From the NCBI RefSeq assembly GCF_028453695.1, contig NC_135772.1, positions 9,548,001 through 9,612,000 on the forward strand: a stretch of DNA of 64,000 bases, written 5' to 3'. The position numbers and the translations under genes are program-made. The DNA comes from Augochlora pura (lineage: Eukaryota; Arthropoda; Insecta; Hymenoptera; Halictidae). Positions 52,001 through 64,000 of the stretch are shown piece by piece (position 1 is the stretch's first letter; each line of letters begins with the position of its first letter). The notes under the pieces were generated by a model, which did no database searches, was not told the DNA's origin, and saw only the letters and a list, made by a program, of their open reading frames with translations.

Positions 52001-53228
52001 AACAAGATTTCGAGATAAACAAAGAGAGATACAAGTTGAATTTCGTTTATATTTTCCTACGCGACTTTTGTATGGTGAGGCGGCGTGCGTGCGTGCATGT
52101 GTATGCGTGTGAATAAATAACCGAGTCTCTCGGTTGACGCTTGTAATAGAAAAGGTGTACACACGAGTTTCCGATGGTCTCGCTGAGATACGCTAAAAAC
52201 GGAGGACACAGAAGAATCGCGGCGAATGTAAATGCCTGATGCACTGCGTTCATGTACATGTACATAGAAAGTATACTTGTTTTTAATTTCTCGCTTGATT
52301 TCTAACAGTATTGTCAGGTGAACCATTTCTCTCCCCTGTGGGCAAGTGCGCTTCGGTTCGATTCCTTTTTTCTATCTACTCGGTAAAAAAAAAAACAAGA
52401 TTCACGTATTTATGTTGGAAACAGTTGAAATAAATGCCATTGTCATTGAGGACTCCGTTACAGTACGGAACAGAATTTTCTCTCCCCTTCGCGGCGACGT
52501 TCTTTCAGGTCATCGATCGGGAAGCATCGAGGAAATGTAACAGAAACGTGACGACGAGGTAGCTAGGAATTTCGTACGTGCTACAACCTAGAGCATATTC
52601 GTGTTGCAACTACGATAGAATTCGCCGGATGATTAAACGCGTCATTGAAATTGCTCGTAGACTGATCGATGTATGAAAATACAACCTTTTTGCGTGTTGA
52701 ACTTGTATACAATAATATTGTATAGCGGATAGAATATTTGTAAAATCAATACATGGAACAGCGGACGTTTTCACTTTATAAAAGTTAACATACTTCACTT
52801 AAAAACTCTTGAAACGTACCCAATATTCGCATATACAAGTTGCGCCACTTATTTTCTACGAAATGCTCATCGAATTTCACAGTCTTTCATTCATCATCCC
52901 CTAGTAAACATTCCTGCGACATGATGGATGAATGAACATGGTCATCTTCCATGATTCTGCGACAGATTTATTTAGCCCTAAGTTCCTCACCATATGAGGT
53001 GCTGTAAAAAAACCAAATATCATCAGATTTCTACGACGACATGGAACTGTTTAATAGCTTTGTAGGACATTTCTCTATACATTTGTGTATTAGTCTGTCT
53101 TATTACTTCGAGTCTTATTACTTGTGATACATACGAGTACTTCAGATTAAATATATGGTTTTCCCATATGTTATTGGATTGTCATTTCTTCGTCGTCCAG
53201 ATTTCTTTGAAGGCAAGTTGACGTTATA
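46004..53228 (+). other. putative wge 3' UTR grading into intergenic DNA
   Basis: No coding exon is recognised. The sequence after the stop is of mixed composition. A possible polyadenylation signal AATAAA lies at 46871-46876, and others occur further on (for example 52429), so the true 3' end is not determined. It holds a TTAA element at 48537-48768, a TA-rich stretch near 51790-51835 and a CT tract near 51228-51246. The frames of about 100 residues on either strand look unconstrained. Confidence 0.4.
48537..48768. mobile_element. TTAA-flanked short element, pair member 1
   Basis: TTAACCTCTTAGGCACGGTT at the left and CGTGCTTAAGAGGTTAA at the right are inverted repeats with TTAA edges. Collinear with 63193-63439, including a shared CCACTATAGTGGCGCGTCGT near the right end. 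Confidence 0.88.
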
Positions 53229-54516
53229 TTAGGTGAAGTAAAAAGTTTTGAGCCTCTTTCGTTAGATGCTTTTAGTGAGCCATATCTCACGATTTATACG
53301 TTGCATTTTGTCATTCTATGCGGCGATTTAAAGGTGACATAACGCTTCAAAAAAAGTTTGTGACAGTTTTTTGTTTTATGAATCCAATTGTGTGTTAGAG
53401 CAGTTTGTTCCAAAATGGAGGTAAAAAAAGAGAAAATTCGATACATTCTTCAATACCTTTACGACCAAGGGGCAAAAGCAGAGTAGGCAGCCAAAAAAAT
53501 CTGTACTGTTTATGGACCCAATACAGTATCGAATGCAACAGCAAAGCAATGGTTTTAACGCTTTCGTTCTGGTAATATGGACGTTGAAGATGAAACACGT
53601 TCTGGTAGGCCACTCGTCGAAAATGTTGATCAAATCAGGGAAATCATCGAGTCAGACCGGCATGGAAGCACTTATTCCATTGCTCGGGAACTGAAGATTA
53701 GCCAGAAAAGCGTTTGGAACCATTTGCATAAGGCTGGTCTCAAGAAGAAGCTCGATGCATGGATCCCACACGAATTGATGCAAAAGAACCTTTTGGAACG
53801 AATTGATACCTGCGATTCGTTGCTGAAGCGCAACAAAATCGACCCATTTTTGAAGCGGATGGTGACTGGGGATAAAACATGGGTCACATACGAGAACAGC
53901 AAGCAAAAGAATCGTGGTCCAAGCATGGTGAGTCGGCACAAACGATCGCCAAGCCCGGATTAACGACCAAGAAGATTTTACTGTATGTTTGGTGGGATTG
54001 GAAGGGAATCTTCCACTATGAGCTGCTCCCATCGGGCCAATCACTCAATTCGGACATATAATGTCAACAATTGGCCAGATCGAAGCAAGCGATGGATGAG
54101 AAGCGTGCAGAATTGGCCAATAGAAAGGGTGTTGTTTTCCATAAAGACAACACCAGGCCGCACACATTTTTAATTACGCACCAGAAGCTTCGAGAACTTG
54201 GATGGGAGGTTATATCGCACCCGCCTTATAGCCCAGACCTGGCACCAAGCGATTATCACCTTTTCAAGCATTTGCAAAATTTTCTTAATGGTAAAATACT
54301 GGCCTCAAGAGAGGCTTGTGAAAATGAGCTGGTCAAGCTTTTTACCAATAGGGACGAGGATTTCTTCGATCGCGGAATTGTGAAATTGCCTTCAAAATGG
54401 ACAAAAGTTCCCCAACAAAATGGCGCATATTTGATTTAAATCGGATCATTCTAACTTTGTTAATTTCATCGTAGAAATAAAGAGAAAAAAGGCTCAGAAC
54501 TTTTTACTTCACCTAA
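53229..54516 (+). mobile_element. full-length mariner, mildly damaged transposase
   Basis: TTAGGTGAAGTAAAAAGTTT at the left and its near-exact inverse at the right are flanked by TA. The transposase starts at 53415 (MEVKKEKIRYILQYLYDQG) and shows the full block order: FRSGNMDVEDETRSGRPLVE, STYSIARELKISQKSVWNHL, KRMVTGDKTWVTYEN (first Asp), HKDNTRPHTF (second Asp), HPPYSPDLAPSDYHLF (third Asp), ending NGAYLI before TAA near 54437. Damage seen: stops at 53484-53486, 53556-53558 and near 54060, and one frameshift between about 53900 and 53960. Confidence 0.93.
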
Positions 54517-55944
54517 TATTTATCGGTAGGTATGATTGGATATGAAATAGTATCAATTACTATTATACTATAGTCATTGATTACTCTTGCTGATCAGTGT
54601 CGACTATACGTTCTCGTTTAGCACCGGAAGGTCTGACCGATCCATCGATAGTAAAGGACGTATTTATTACTTCGGGCGTCGTAGTTTCGCGGGTAAGAAA
54701 TCGGTGCAAGTGGCAACCATCCATCGACTACGGAATTTAATTAATTAGCACCGTTTAACTTTGCAAGTGAGAATACTCGGGGCCGTATTTCCCACTAACG
54801 ATCGTGCGACCAATTAAGCTCGTTAGGTCCGCGGCCCAATTCCGCCGAGGAATTGAGCAACCCTCGAAGATTTTGTCATTGAACAGGTGATTAGCTTTGA
54901 TCCCAAATGTAGTGCAGGCTTTGCAGCACTGTACTGTATTTCTCTTTACATCTACGTAATATACGAGTTCGTGTCATTATCTAATCGAGTCGTATCTATG
55001 AACGTGTCTCTCTTTCCAGTTATATTGTTTGACGGGGCAATTCGAACAGAAAGGCATGCGTAATACGATAGTATAAAAATTCAAACACTGCATCCAAATG
55101 AACGGAGATATGTTGAAATATTAATCAATAATTCAAATGATGCATTAAATGTCGTACATCATTTTATAGCAAAATTATTTTGTCCATATGAAAGTACTTA
55201 TTTCCACCGTGTAAAAAATGATTATTTATTATTTTAAAGCATTAATTTTTTATTTAGAATGCCTCATGTAGGTAATTCGAGGAGGGAATGAATAAAAAAT
55301 TGTGACAAGTAAACAGCTAAATCAGCGATTAGAAATACGTATCAAATAATCTCTGAATTTCTCCAACGAGATTAATTAAAGAGCAGAAAGTTAGTTACGA
55401 CAGCCGCGTAATCTGCCGCTGAATTGATAATGCTCGAAGGACAGACATTAATCGTACTATAGCAGAACGTGTCATACGTGTACGTACACGCAGAAACTAT
55501 GCGCGACGTGATTGAAACGGTGGATTGATCAAACTGAATAAAGTCATGCAACGTTCAACATAGTGTTTGCAATTAATGGTAAAACGATTATTTCTACTTT
55601 CGCTAACGTCTTTTGGCAACGGTTCTGCGAACCGAGAACTATGCGCGTCGACTACACGGTTCGAAGTTAATTATAATTACTCGACTGCCGCATTAGTTGT
55701 TCACGATAATCGATCGAGAATTAGTCGAGAATAAGATATCAGAGAAGTTCGAGGCTGACACTGAGCACTTATCATCGCAATCTAAATCTGGGTACTTCTA
55801 AATTATGCTAAATTATGGTTTGTGTAAGACGAATAAAAAAGAATGCTCGTATGCAAAGATTATAAATCGTGACTATAAATCGCAGAGTTGAAGCCGAATA
55901 AAAGAATAAGTAGAGGGACAGACAAATCTCGGCGTGTATGCACG

Positions 55945-56340
55945 TATATATAGTTCTGCCGGTAGAGTGGGAGACTGTTGAAGACGAGGGGATAGTGAAC
56001 TATTCTCGGAGTTTGTTCGGTACGTTTTCCCTCTCTTCCAAATTCGGGCGGCGGTAAACGTCAGTAAACCTTTGTAAACTGCATTGAATAGTTCGAAAAC
56101 TTGTTTCTCTTTCCCGTACCGTGCGGTCCCCGGTGTTTAACGCTTCGTTTTTCTATTACGGTGCGCGAACGGTGTGATAGTGTGCACTGTACACCGACTG
56201 CACGCGGAGGGAAGTACGTGGTACAACGCGTAACGTTGCTGCGGATTTTTATTTCGATTTGTGACAAAAGGTAGTTGAACGCACGCTTGAATTGATCATT
56301 CATTCCGATCTCATCCACGATTTAGACGAATTCGTTCCTT
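55945..56340 (+). promoter_or_regulatory. weak TATA-type promoter candidate
   Basis: TATATATAG near 55947 is followed about 30 bases later by GGTAGAGTGGGAGACTG and then about 300 bases of GC-richer sequence. That could be a core promoter plus 5' leader of a gene to the right. No coding exon was found downstream, so this is speculative. Confidence 0.2.
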
Positions 56341-58574
56341 GGTTTGTCAGAATTTCTATTTTAATAAGCAGGTCTTATTTTGTTGAACCAGTTGCTGCGT
56401 GAAAGATGTAGGTTTTGTTGTGATGATGACAATTTAGCTTAGATTTTGCACATCGTATCGCGTTTTCGATACAAAGCTAAATGAAATTGTAGACCGTCAT
56501 CAATTATAAACATTCTCCCTCTCTCTCTCTCTTTCTCTTTCTCTCTCTATCAAATTCCTTCGAGTTCTTTCGTCTGTTAGGTGAGCAGTGTAAAGCTACA
56601 TCATTTGTTTATAAATACCTTTGTTATACTATTGATAGCTATCAGATTATTTTGTCATTACTGAAATTGATTGTAGTTAAATCTTAACAAGTTTTCATGT
56701 TGGAATAATTACTATGTTTTGGTCTAATTGCGAATATGGGAGTTTATAAGTTCATATCATAAATTTAATAAATTTTCATTAATTATACATTCTTCACTGA
56801 TAATTTCTTTTGAACAATGTCCAGTACGAAATTGTGGAATCTGACTTAAAGACCGTTCTTGATTAATATGATATATTTAGGTCTTTCAGAATAATCATCG
56901 TTAACATTAATTACCGTTTTCATATAATATTTTCACTAATTTTCAGTTCATAAAGTTATCTAGCATTTTATTTCAAAAATCTTACATACTCTATTACATC
57001 ACTGTTATCCGTGACTATACGGGGTGACTTGTAACTAATGGTAACCGCGGATGGGGTGTTTACGTTACGCATAACCTTTTCGTCGCATCATCTGTTACAA
57101 TCATCATTTATGTTCGCTACATTTTAATCGAAATATGTATAAAGTAAACTATTTGATAACAAAACTGTCTATAATAAAACTTATATGATTATTTATTTTA
57201 GACAATACATTGATACGTATTTCGCGTTATTCATGCTTAGTTTAATCTTTACAAAGATAATAACATTTATAATGAACAGGAATGAAGTTTTAACAATATA
57301 AAATGTAAGTTGTTTTTGAGAAATGTCAGTTTAATTTTGTACAAATCTATCTGAGCGAACTGCGGTGTATACCACAAAGTATACCACGAAACCTTCGCAG
57401 TATAGTTTCGTCATTTCGTTGGAATATTAATTAATTTCTTTATCAAAGAGTTAACATAAATTCTACAGTTATGGTGATGGAAATTGCTAGTCTCGCGGTG
57501 ATAAAGTCAAACTTCAGACGAGAATACTATAGATCGATCATGCAACGTGCCTTTTGTCCTCGTTAGTTATTGTTACTAAAATTTAGCGTGATTTTAGTGC
57601 TGCGGAATTATTGATAAGCACTAATTTTAGATTCGTTAGCCAGAACGATTATTTTGATTATTTATGCAATTTTTACAGATTCATACATACACTCTATGTG
57701 ACATTAGCTTGTTTGATATTTGCAAATACAAAATTTGCAAATACAAAATTTACAAATACAAAATTTGCAATAGCATATAAAACAGAAAAAAATTTCACGA
57801 AAATATATTGTTTGATAAAGATTTATTTATATCATTTATTAGATTTACTAATTTAAATGATTATTATGTTTCATACAGTGTCGCCCATAATTATTTTACA
57901 AATGAAAATTGTTTCAAACAATTGTCTTCTTTAGAACAGTTAACAATGCAGTAGAGAGTCTCTTATCCGATAATTTATTTTTGTAATATGCTGATATCAA
58001 AGCGTTCTATTAACTACAAATTTCATTCAAGTTCTCTACTAGGTGATAACGCAGCTAATTAACACAGTGATTAGATAACAAAACGTTTGGATAGCAGAAT
58101 ATTGTAAAAATAAATGTTCGGATAAGGGAGCCTCCGCTGTATTTTTATTCTATGAATTATTATTAGATAGCAGAATTTTTGCTGTAGAAATTAGTAAATA
58201 AAATTTAAAACAACAGAATATTAAAAAAATTTTAAACTGTCCACGTAGCATTTTCAACTTACTAAAATTATCGAAAAAAGAATGAAACAGTTCTGTTTGG
58301 TCTTTATTTGTTGCAATTAATAAGAAATCTTTTATTACATTATACTATTCAAGCTTTACAAAATAAATAACAAAAAAGAGTTTAAAACATTATTAAGAAT
58401 TTGATGTTGTGAGGTATTCTGCAATCAACAATGTTTAAATAATTTTTAAATATAGAAATAAGTTTATAATCAGTTTTGTTTGTGGCGTAAAGAAATTTCT
58501 TTTTCCCTATGAATGTTCAAAGTGATTCAAATCATGATGTACGGTAGTTTTCACTTAAATGCGTCAGGGCACGA

Positions 58575-58781
58575 TTGGCACAAGTTGTAGCACGTGTTTC
58601 CGGTAAGAAAACCCAGGACATTCGACAGCGAAGCACAAGAATGCTAATACAGAATCCAAATCATGTTCGAGAAGGTCTAGATCAGGCATTTAGCAGGCCG
58701 GCGCGCGATTTTACTCGCCAGATTCGGCGGATGGAGAGCCAAGAGCAGCGTGCTGAGCAAGCCTCGCTCTTCAAGAACTAG
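58575..58781 (+). CDS. unassigned frame of 68 residues
   Basis: The peptide is Arg/Gln-rich and polar (KKTQDIRQRSTRMLIQ, RQIRRMESQEQRAEQASLF) and would form a charged helix. The surrounding 58560-58990 is GC-richer than its flanks. It begins with an alternative (non-ATG) codon in the given frame, so a true start is not supported. It may be a decayed exon or transposon piece. Confidence 0.15.
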   Translation: MAQVVARVSGKKTQDIRQRSTRMLIQNPNHVREGLDQAFSRPARDFTRQIRRMESQEQRAEQASLFKN

Positions 58782-61700
58782 ATGCTCGCGGTGGGGTTAG
58801 GGTAATCTATGAGTCAGGCATTGTCACGAATTCTGAGCTGCGCGAGATCCCTCGCTGCGCCTAGCATCTCCTCAGCGAGAACACAACGATACAGTTTCTT
58901 TCCTTTTATAGTTTTGGCACCTCGCATAGTTCACTGTCTAACTCATGCACCTTGGATGCAGCTCTTGCCCACGAAGGTTCTACTTGGACTATGACTCATT
59001 TACGTTCTACGTAAAAGTCCTCCAAATATATGAAATCCAGATTTCTTATTTTATTCATCGAGAGGCTATTAATATAGTTTTGTGAGCTGCTTCCAAAGTA
59101 GCTAAATGATTTGCTTTCAAATAATCATTTGAGAGTAAGTTGCTACGTGATGTTAATCCATATCATTTGTCCGGATATGGATGAAATTATTGAAACTATT
59201 AATAAATAAATTATTGATTAATAAACCGTTTCGTTCGTTATAAATATAAACAAGATGTATTTAACTTACCAGGAGAGGAACAAAATTGTCTTATACCAAT
59301 TTCGAGAAAATTTTGAAATTAACTAATAAATATTTAAAAAAAAAAAACTAATAAATTACAGCAGTTAGAAATGGTTATTTATTCTCTGCTGGCAATTAGA
59401 GAAATTTTGAAAAATATTAGAGTTGCTTACATTGAATTACTTGGGACTTGATAGTTACAGGTGAAAATTGTTAAAAGTATGGCATATTTTAATATTATTG
59501 CGATGATTATTTTTATTGTTCCCGTGATTGATTGAATATTGTATACAGTTTGTTTAATAGCCAATAGCAACTGAAATAATTAGCTTCAAACTATTCGTAT
59601 AAAAGCGTAGTTGTGTTTTGCATTTCTATGTCGATTATTTACAATTTCATTGATAATAGTGTACCTTGTTACACCTGTGATATGTATTAAATGAGAACAA
59701 TACTAAAGTTGTGTCGCTATCAGTACCTTTCGCTTTACATTTCTATGTGGCCCTATAGAAGAGAGTTTATGGTACATCCGTATCAGACTCCCTGGGCACA
59801 TATGTATTGTACTTTACTTGTGTCGCAACAACGATTTCAGTACAGTCTGCCGAGATCAGCGAATTACATTTTAATTTTTGAATTTGCTATGTTGAATAGA
59901 AATGTATATAGTTTAATTAAAACAGAATTTTAACTTTCTAGTACCAGTTTAAATTATCCACTTTTATATCAAGTTAAGATAAGAAAATTTAAATTGATCT
60001 GAAAAATGTATTTAAATCTATTTGTAAGGATTAGTTATGACAAGATTGGCCCTATCCTTTAATAAACAATTTCTCTACTTTAGTTTTCGAAATTCTCCGG
60101 TTGCTCAGTAGGTGCATTCGAATATGCAGTATTACCATGAATGGACAATGTGGACGTAATTTCATGTTCGATAGATAATATTGCTATCAGTATCCTTATC
60201 GAACGTATGCTCTGGAGCAAAGGTTTCATTATAATCTTCTCCGAATTTCTCTGCGAAACCTCTTGGGACGTGCATGACTTTTTCGTGTTCAACTATGCAA
60301 GCTATCTACATCTTAATCAATTTTGCAAACTCATTTCAAACTAATTACACGTTCACGTTATATATTATTTTTCTTGCCATATTTAAGAGGCAAACGAATG
60401 AAGATAAAAGCATGGTTTCGACTTCCAAATGATTCAAAATTAACTAATTTTATCATTTTAAAGCGAAATATCGAGGATAACAACAAATACCATATTAATT
60501 AATTTTTCTGAACTTTTATTATTAAATTTTCTTTTAATGTACTTGTGTCCCTATTGTTTCATGCTGGCATAGCGTACGAAGAGGCTATATGAAACACATA
60601 GTTCACTGAAATTGAAGAAAAAATTTAATTTCTAGTTTGCATAATATTTTCAAGGAGCCAATTTATCTTTTGCATAAAATATTGGACCTTGGAGAAAGAA
60701 TACGTATATCTATCTATCCCAAAAATATCTTGGCACTAAAAGCTACAAATGGCTCATCCTAATTCAGGATGGATCCGATTATTTCACTTTTACACTTACT
60801 TATTAATTTAATATTTTCCGATTATTTCACTATCACACTCATTAATTTAATATTTTCTGTATAAACATTCGTTTTTATATTTTTTATATTTTGTACAAGA
60901 TTCTTGCAATATTAGGATTTTTAACATTTGTTAACCTATCCCAACCATATACATTTGGTGTCTTCGTAATTGTTCCCAGTGGTTGAACTATGCAAGAATT
61001 CATAAAATTAGAATACTTTTAACAATTTTATGTTACAGAAATTGTTTTAATCTCGAACTAGAAAATTTAATTCAAACAGTAAGTTAGATAACAATTCTAT
61101 CGTTGTAATAGTTCTTGCGTGTATTTAAAAAAAATCTGAGTTAATTGCAAACATTGAACGTTTGTATGTACGATTAATATTGGAAAGAACAAAACGATGT
61201 TTTAGATCCTCCACTCTATTTTCACATGGCGATATAGCCTGTAAAATATTTCAATTACGATAAAATCCCGGATGTCAAGTGCGAGAGTGATCGATTTGGT
61301 GCAAAATGGCCCAATTCTCGAAAGAGCACTTCATACATCAAATATAAACCCTATATATTTGGGCGAATACTAAATTGTTCCAGCCAGGTGAATAATTATT
61401 ATCGAACTGTTGGCGTGTGAGCAAAATTAAAATATCCAGAGTTAATTACAACAAATGGGAGCCTTTCTACATTTTAACAAAACGATAATAATATATCAGA
61501 ATTTTGAAAGTGTTTCAAATCTTCTTACTGTTCTAAAAATCTATTAATTTTTATTACATAATTTGATACCTTATTTAATACTGGCTGTACAATTTAAAAA
61601 AAAAAACATACTTAGGATTAAAATTGTTTAACACGACGTTACGAGGACTATAAATATTTATGGTGAAAGGTAGATTGCATCAATAGTTAGTTCGGAAAAT

Positions 61701-63192
61701 ATAGTAGAATACATGTGAAACGAAGCACGAGTGATAATCGTACACGTAAATAGAGTGAACCAAGTCTCTTCATGCATATACCTTTATCTGTGTCAACTTG
61801 CATCGACTACCATATACAGTAGTCAATACAAGAGCCCGAAATTCCGTGCCACTTGAAAACCTTCGAAGGAGATCGTTTCGCTATTTCCACAGATTGCGGA
61901 GAATTCTGTGAACAGTTTCCACGTTTTCTGTTATTCCGATTGTATTACTCTTATCGCACTGGATTGCGTTCAGCAACTCCGACAATAGATGACATTTTTA
62001 TAAGTCGTTTTGTAGGCAGACTGCGAAAATGTAGTCTAAACGCAATAACATTTCCTGCTAGAACTTTGGAACGTTACTTTGGTAAAACGATGACAAAATA
62101 TTATTAAATGAAAAAAATGTAATTATGCATTTTAGTTCTAACTTTCAATATCACCGTTTAGTTCTGAACTTTAAATATTATCGTTAATAATTTGGAGACT
62201 ATGTAATTATTACAGCATATATCGCAAAAACTAATGCATTAGAATATTTAGGTGGTGGAGGTAAGTTTAGAAAATAAATATTTCCTTTTTAATTTTGTCA
62301 TGTTTGGGTAGAGAGCGTAGAAGGCATTACAATTTACAGTATTACATACAATTTCATTCCGCATGAAATTGATCATAAACATTTGTGCTAGATATGAGAG
62401 AGTAACAAAGCTTATAAACTTGAACGAACAAGAAAGATTACAATAAACTGTAGTCATAAACATATTTACATAATATTTCATATTTCAATAGCTATAATAT
62501 ACTACCTCAATCTAAAAGAAAACAATTTTGTTTTATGTAAATGTGAGCTTTTATTTATAGTATTGAAATGAATATTTATGAACGAAACATTTTTAACATG
62601 CCCTTTCCTCTATGGTATCCCTCTCTCTCTCTCTCTCTTTCTTTTACATTCTTCTAGAATTATTGTCTGCTGGTTTACTACAAATTAGTAGAATAGTATT
62701 TAACTTTATAGTTTGCTGTAATTTTTGTCCGCGGTGTTTCAATTATTTCAGTTTTGAAAATTGTATTACACAAACTTACTAACAAAGTACTTTGAATAGA
62801 AAAGTTATACTTTGATAATTATTACCATTAAACTTCTACGGTGTAAGCAGTAAATCAGTTGGTATTTACGACTACGTCATCGTTGGAAGCGTGGCGCGTA
62901 AATTCATGGTTACAATAAGTAGAAACGGCATGCAATGACCACTCTGTCGAGCACTAGTAATAGACTGGGATTCACGCTCGAATTCTATCCATTATATTCT
63001 CAGTATCGAACTTTTTCATCGTCCAATAACAAGTACTAAAAATGACCAGCGCTTGAACTTAACCTCTCGCCGTACTTTAACGAGTTGGACTCGCGATGGA
63101 GATTCATAACGATAACATGTTAGGTATGAATGTTTATCCGTTCCTTTAAGCAGGGATTAAATGTTATTCTCTTGTTAGCAATATTTAAATAT

Positions 63193-63439
63193 TAACCTCT
63201 TAGGCACGGCAGGATTTTGCGCAAATAAAGTTTTTCGTAATTAAATTACCATTTTCTCTTAATATATATATTTTCCGTATATCTATATATAGTATTAATT
63301 ACATATATTCTTTTCTTAATGTATTGTATATACACACTTTCACTTTAATTGTTTGCTTTAATAAATAATAAAACAATTGACTAAAGCACGAACCATTCGC
63401 GAAAGCCACTATAGTGGCGCGTCGTGCCTAAGAGGTTAA
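63193..63439. mobile_element. TTAA-flanked short element, pair member 2
   Basis: TTAACCTCTTAGGCACGGCA at the left and CGTGCCTAAGAGGTTAA at the right, TTAA edges, same family and orientation as 48537-48768. The inverted ends are 17 of 17 here, so this copy is less decayed. Confidence 0.9.
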
Positions 63440-64000
63440 AGTAGATGTAAGCGAATAATAAATATGTAATTCCTTTTTCTTCGAAGAATTTAGTATGATG
63501 GACAAAATACTAATCGCGATAATTGTAAAGAAAATGGTACGGCAAGGGGTTAATGTGATACATACACTAACACTTTGAAAGTAACTGAAGCAAGAAATGA
63601 AAAAGTAACAAGAATAGCGGAATCGTACGAACTCGAGTAAAAAAGTTAACCCAACAATCTTCTACTCCGCAATCACCGTGATATTTATAGCCGGTACGCA
63701 CAATTCGATGATTCCCGATATAATTAAAGCAAATAATGACGTATGGAGTGCATATCTCATCGGCATTACCGCAATAAATCCGATTAACGTACCTTTAGTA
63801 GACACGTTTACTCGTTCTGATTACTTTATCCGTAGAATGTGTTTCGCGCGCAATGCCGGCTTCGGTTTTTCTACGTGTAGTTGCGCGTAAGAAACGGGCA
63901 TAACACGATCAAAATCAAAAGGAAACAGAATAGAAGCAGAACTTGGTATACGCGCACGCTGGAGAGAAAGAGAGAGAGAGAAATGAAAGGGTGGGGGGAT
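63440..64000. other. right edge, no gene recognised
   Basis: A 70-residue frame at 63678-63890 has no recognisable domain. An isolated GGGGTTAA end lies near 63546. The window closes with a GA-rich tract. Confidence 0.35.

Larger units (their letters stand above)
54517..63192. other. intergenic, no gene recognised
   Basis: AT-rich with a CpG-richer patch at 55920-56290, CT tracts (56517-56546 and near 62623-62642) and long AT-rich stretches. Open frames are short and show no family motif. The frame at 58575 is described separately. Confidence 0.4.

Overview
This window is eukaryotic. It is AT-rich with a fairly high CpG content, and it holds small spliced exons with GT-AG introns, many Tc1/mariner elements and short TTAA-flanked elements. 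That mix fits an insect, most likely a hymenopteran such as a bee or ant (inference). There are no bacterial-type operons, CRISPR arrays, rRNA or convincing tRNA genes.

I can assemble one large gene on the + strand, from at least 6659 to a stop codon at 46001-46003. I recognise it as the insect orthologue of Drosophila winged eye (wge), the relative of vertebrate BAHCC1 and TNRC18. I place 16 coding exons. Their splice phases agree at every junction and together they read about 2233 residues with no internal stop. The order is a low-complexity N-terminal half (poly-Ala, poly-Pro, Asn runs, acidic stretches, repeated Psi-K-x-E motifs), two AT-hooks, Lys/Ser-rich basic stretches, a tandem Tudor-like region, a His/Lys-rich segment and a C-terminal BAH domain. 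The start codon and first exon(s) were not found. They may lie in the CpG-rich stretch at 2.2-3.2 kb or beyond the left edge. Sequence after 46003 is probably 3' UTR grading into intergenic DNA.

The introns and flanks are full of transposon remains. Mariner or Tc1 copies lie at 1281-1688, 4437-5118, 8301-9587, 12800-13603, 17060-17590 (Tc1), 18865-19465 (Tc1), 22733-24036, 26566-27850, 32011-32537, 38099-39375, 45134-45640 and 53229-54516. All transposase genes are broken by stops, frameshifts or deletions. A separate mariner-like short element occurs at the left edge, at 3296-3667 and at 25676-26224. Many short elements begin and end with TTAA and have inverted termini, as expected for piggyBac-type non-autonomous elements. 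A two-copy family has CACTTTACC ends, and one foldback element has arms near 95 bp.

Layout: 1-6.6 kb repeats and a CpG-rich candidate promoter region; 6.6-46.0 kb the wge gene; 46.0-53.2 kb putative 3' UTR and intergenic; 53.2-54.5 kb a nearly full mariner; 54.5-64 kb AT-rich intergenic DNA with no recognisable gene, one weak TATA-type promoter candidate near 55.95 kb and two short unassigned reading frames.
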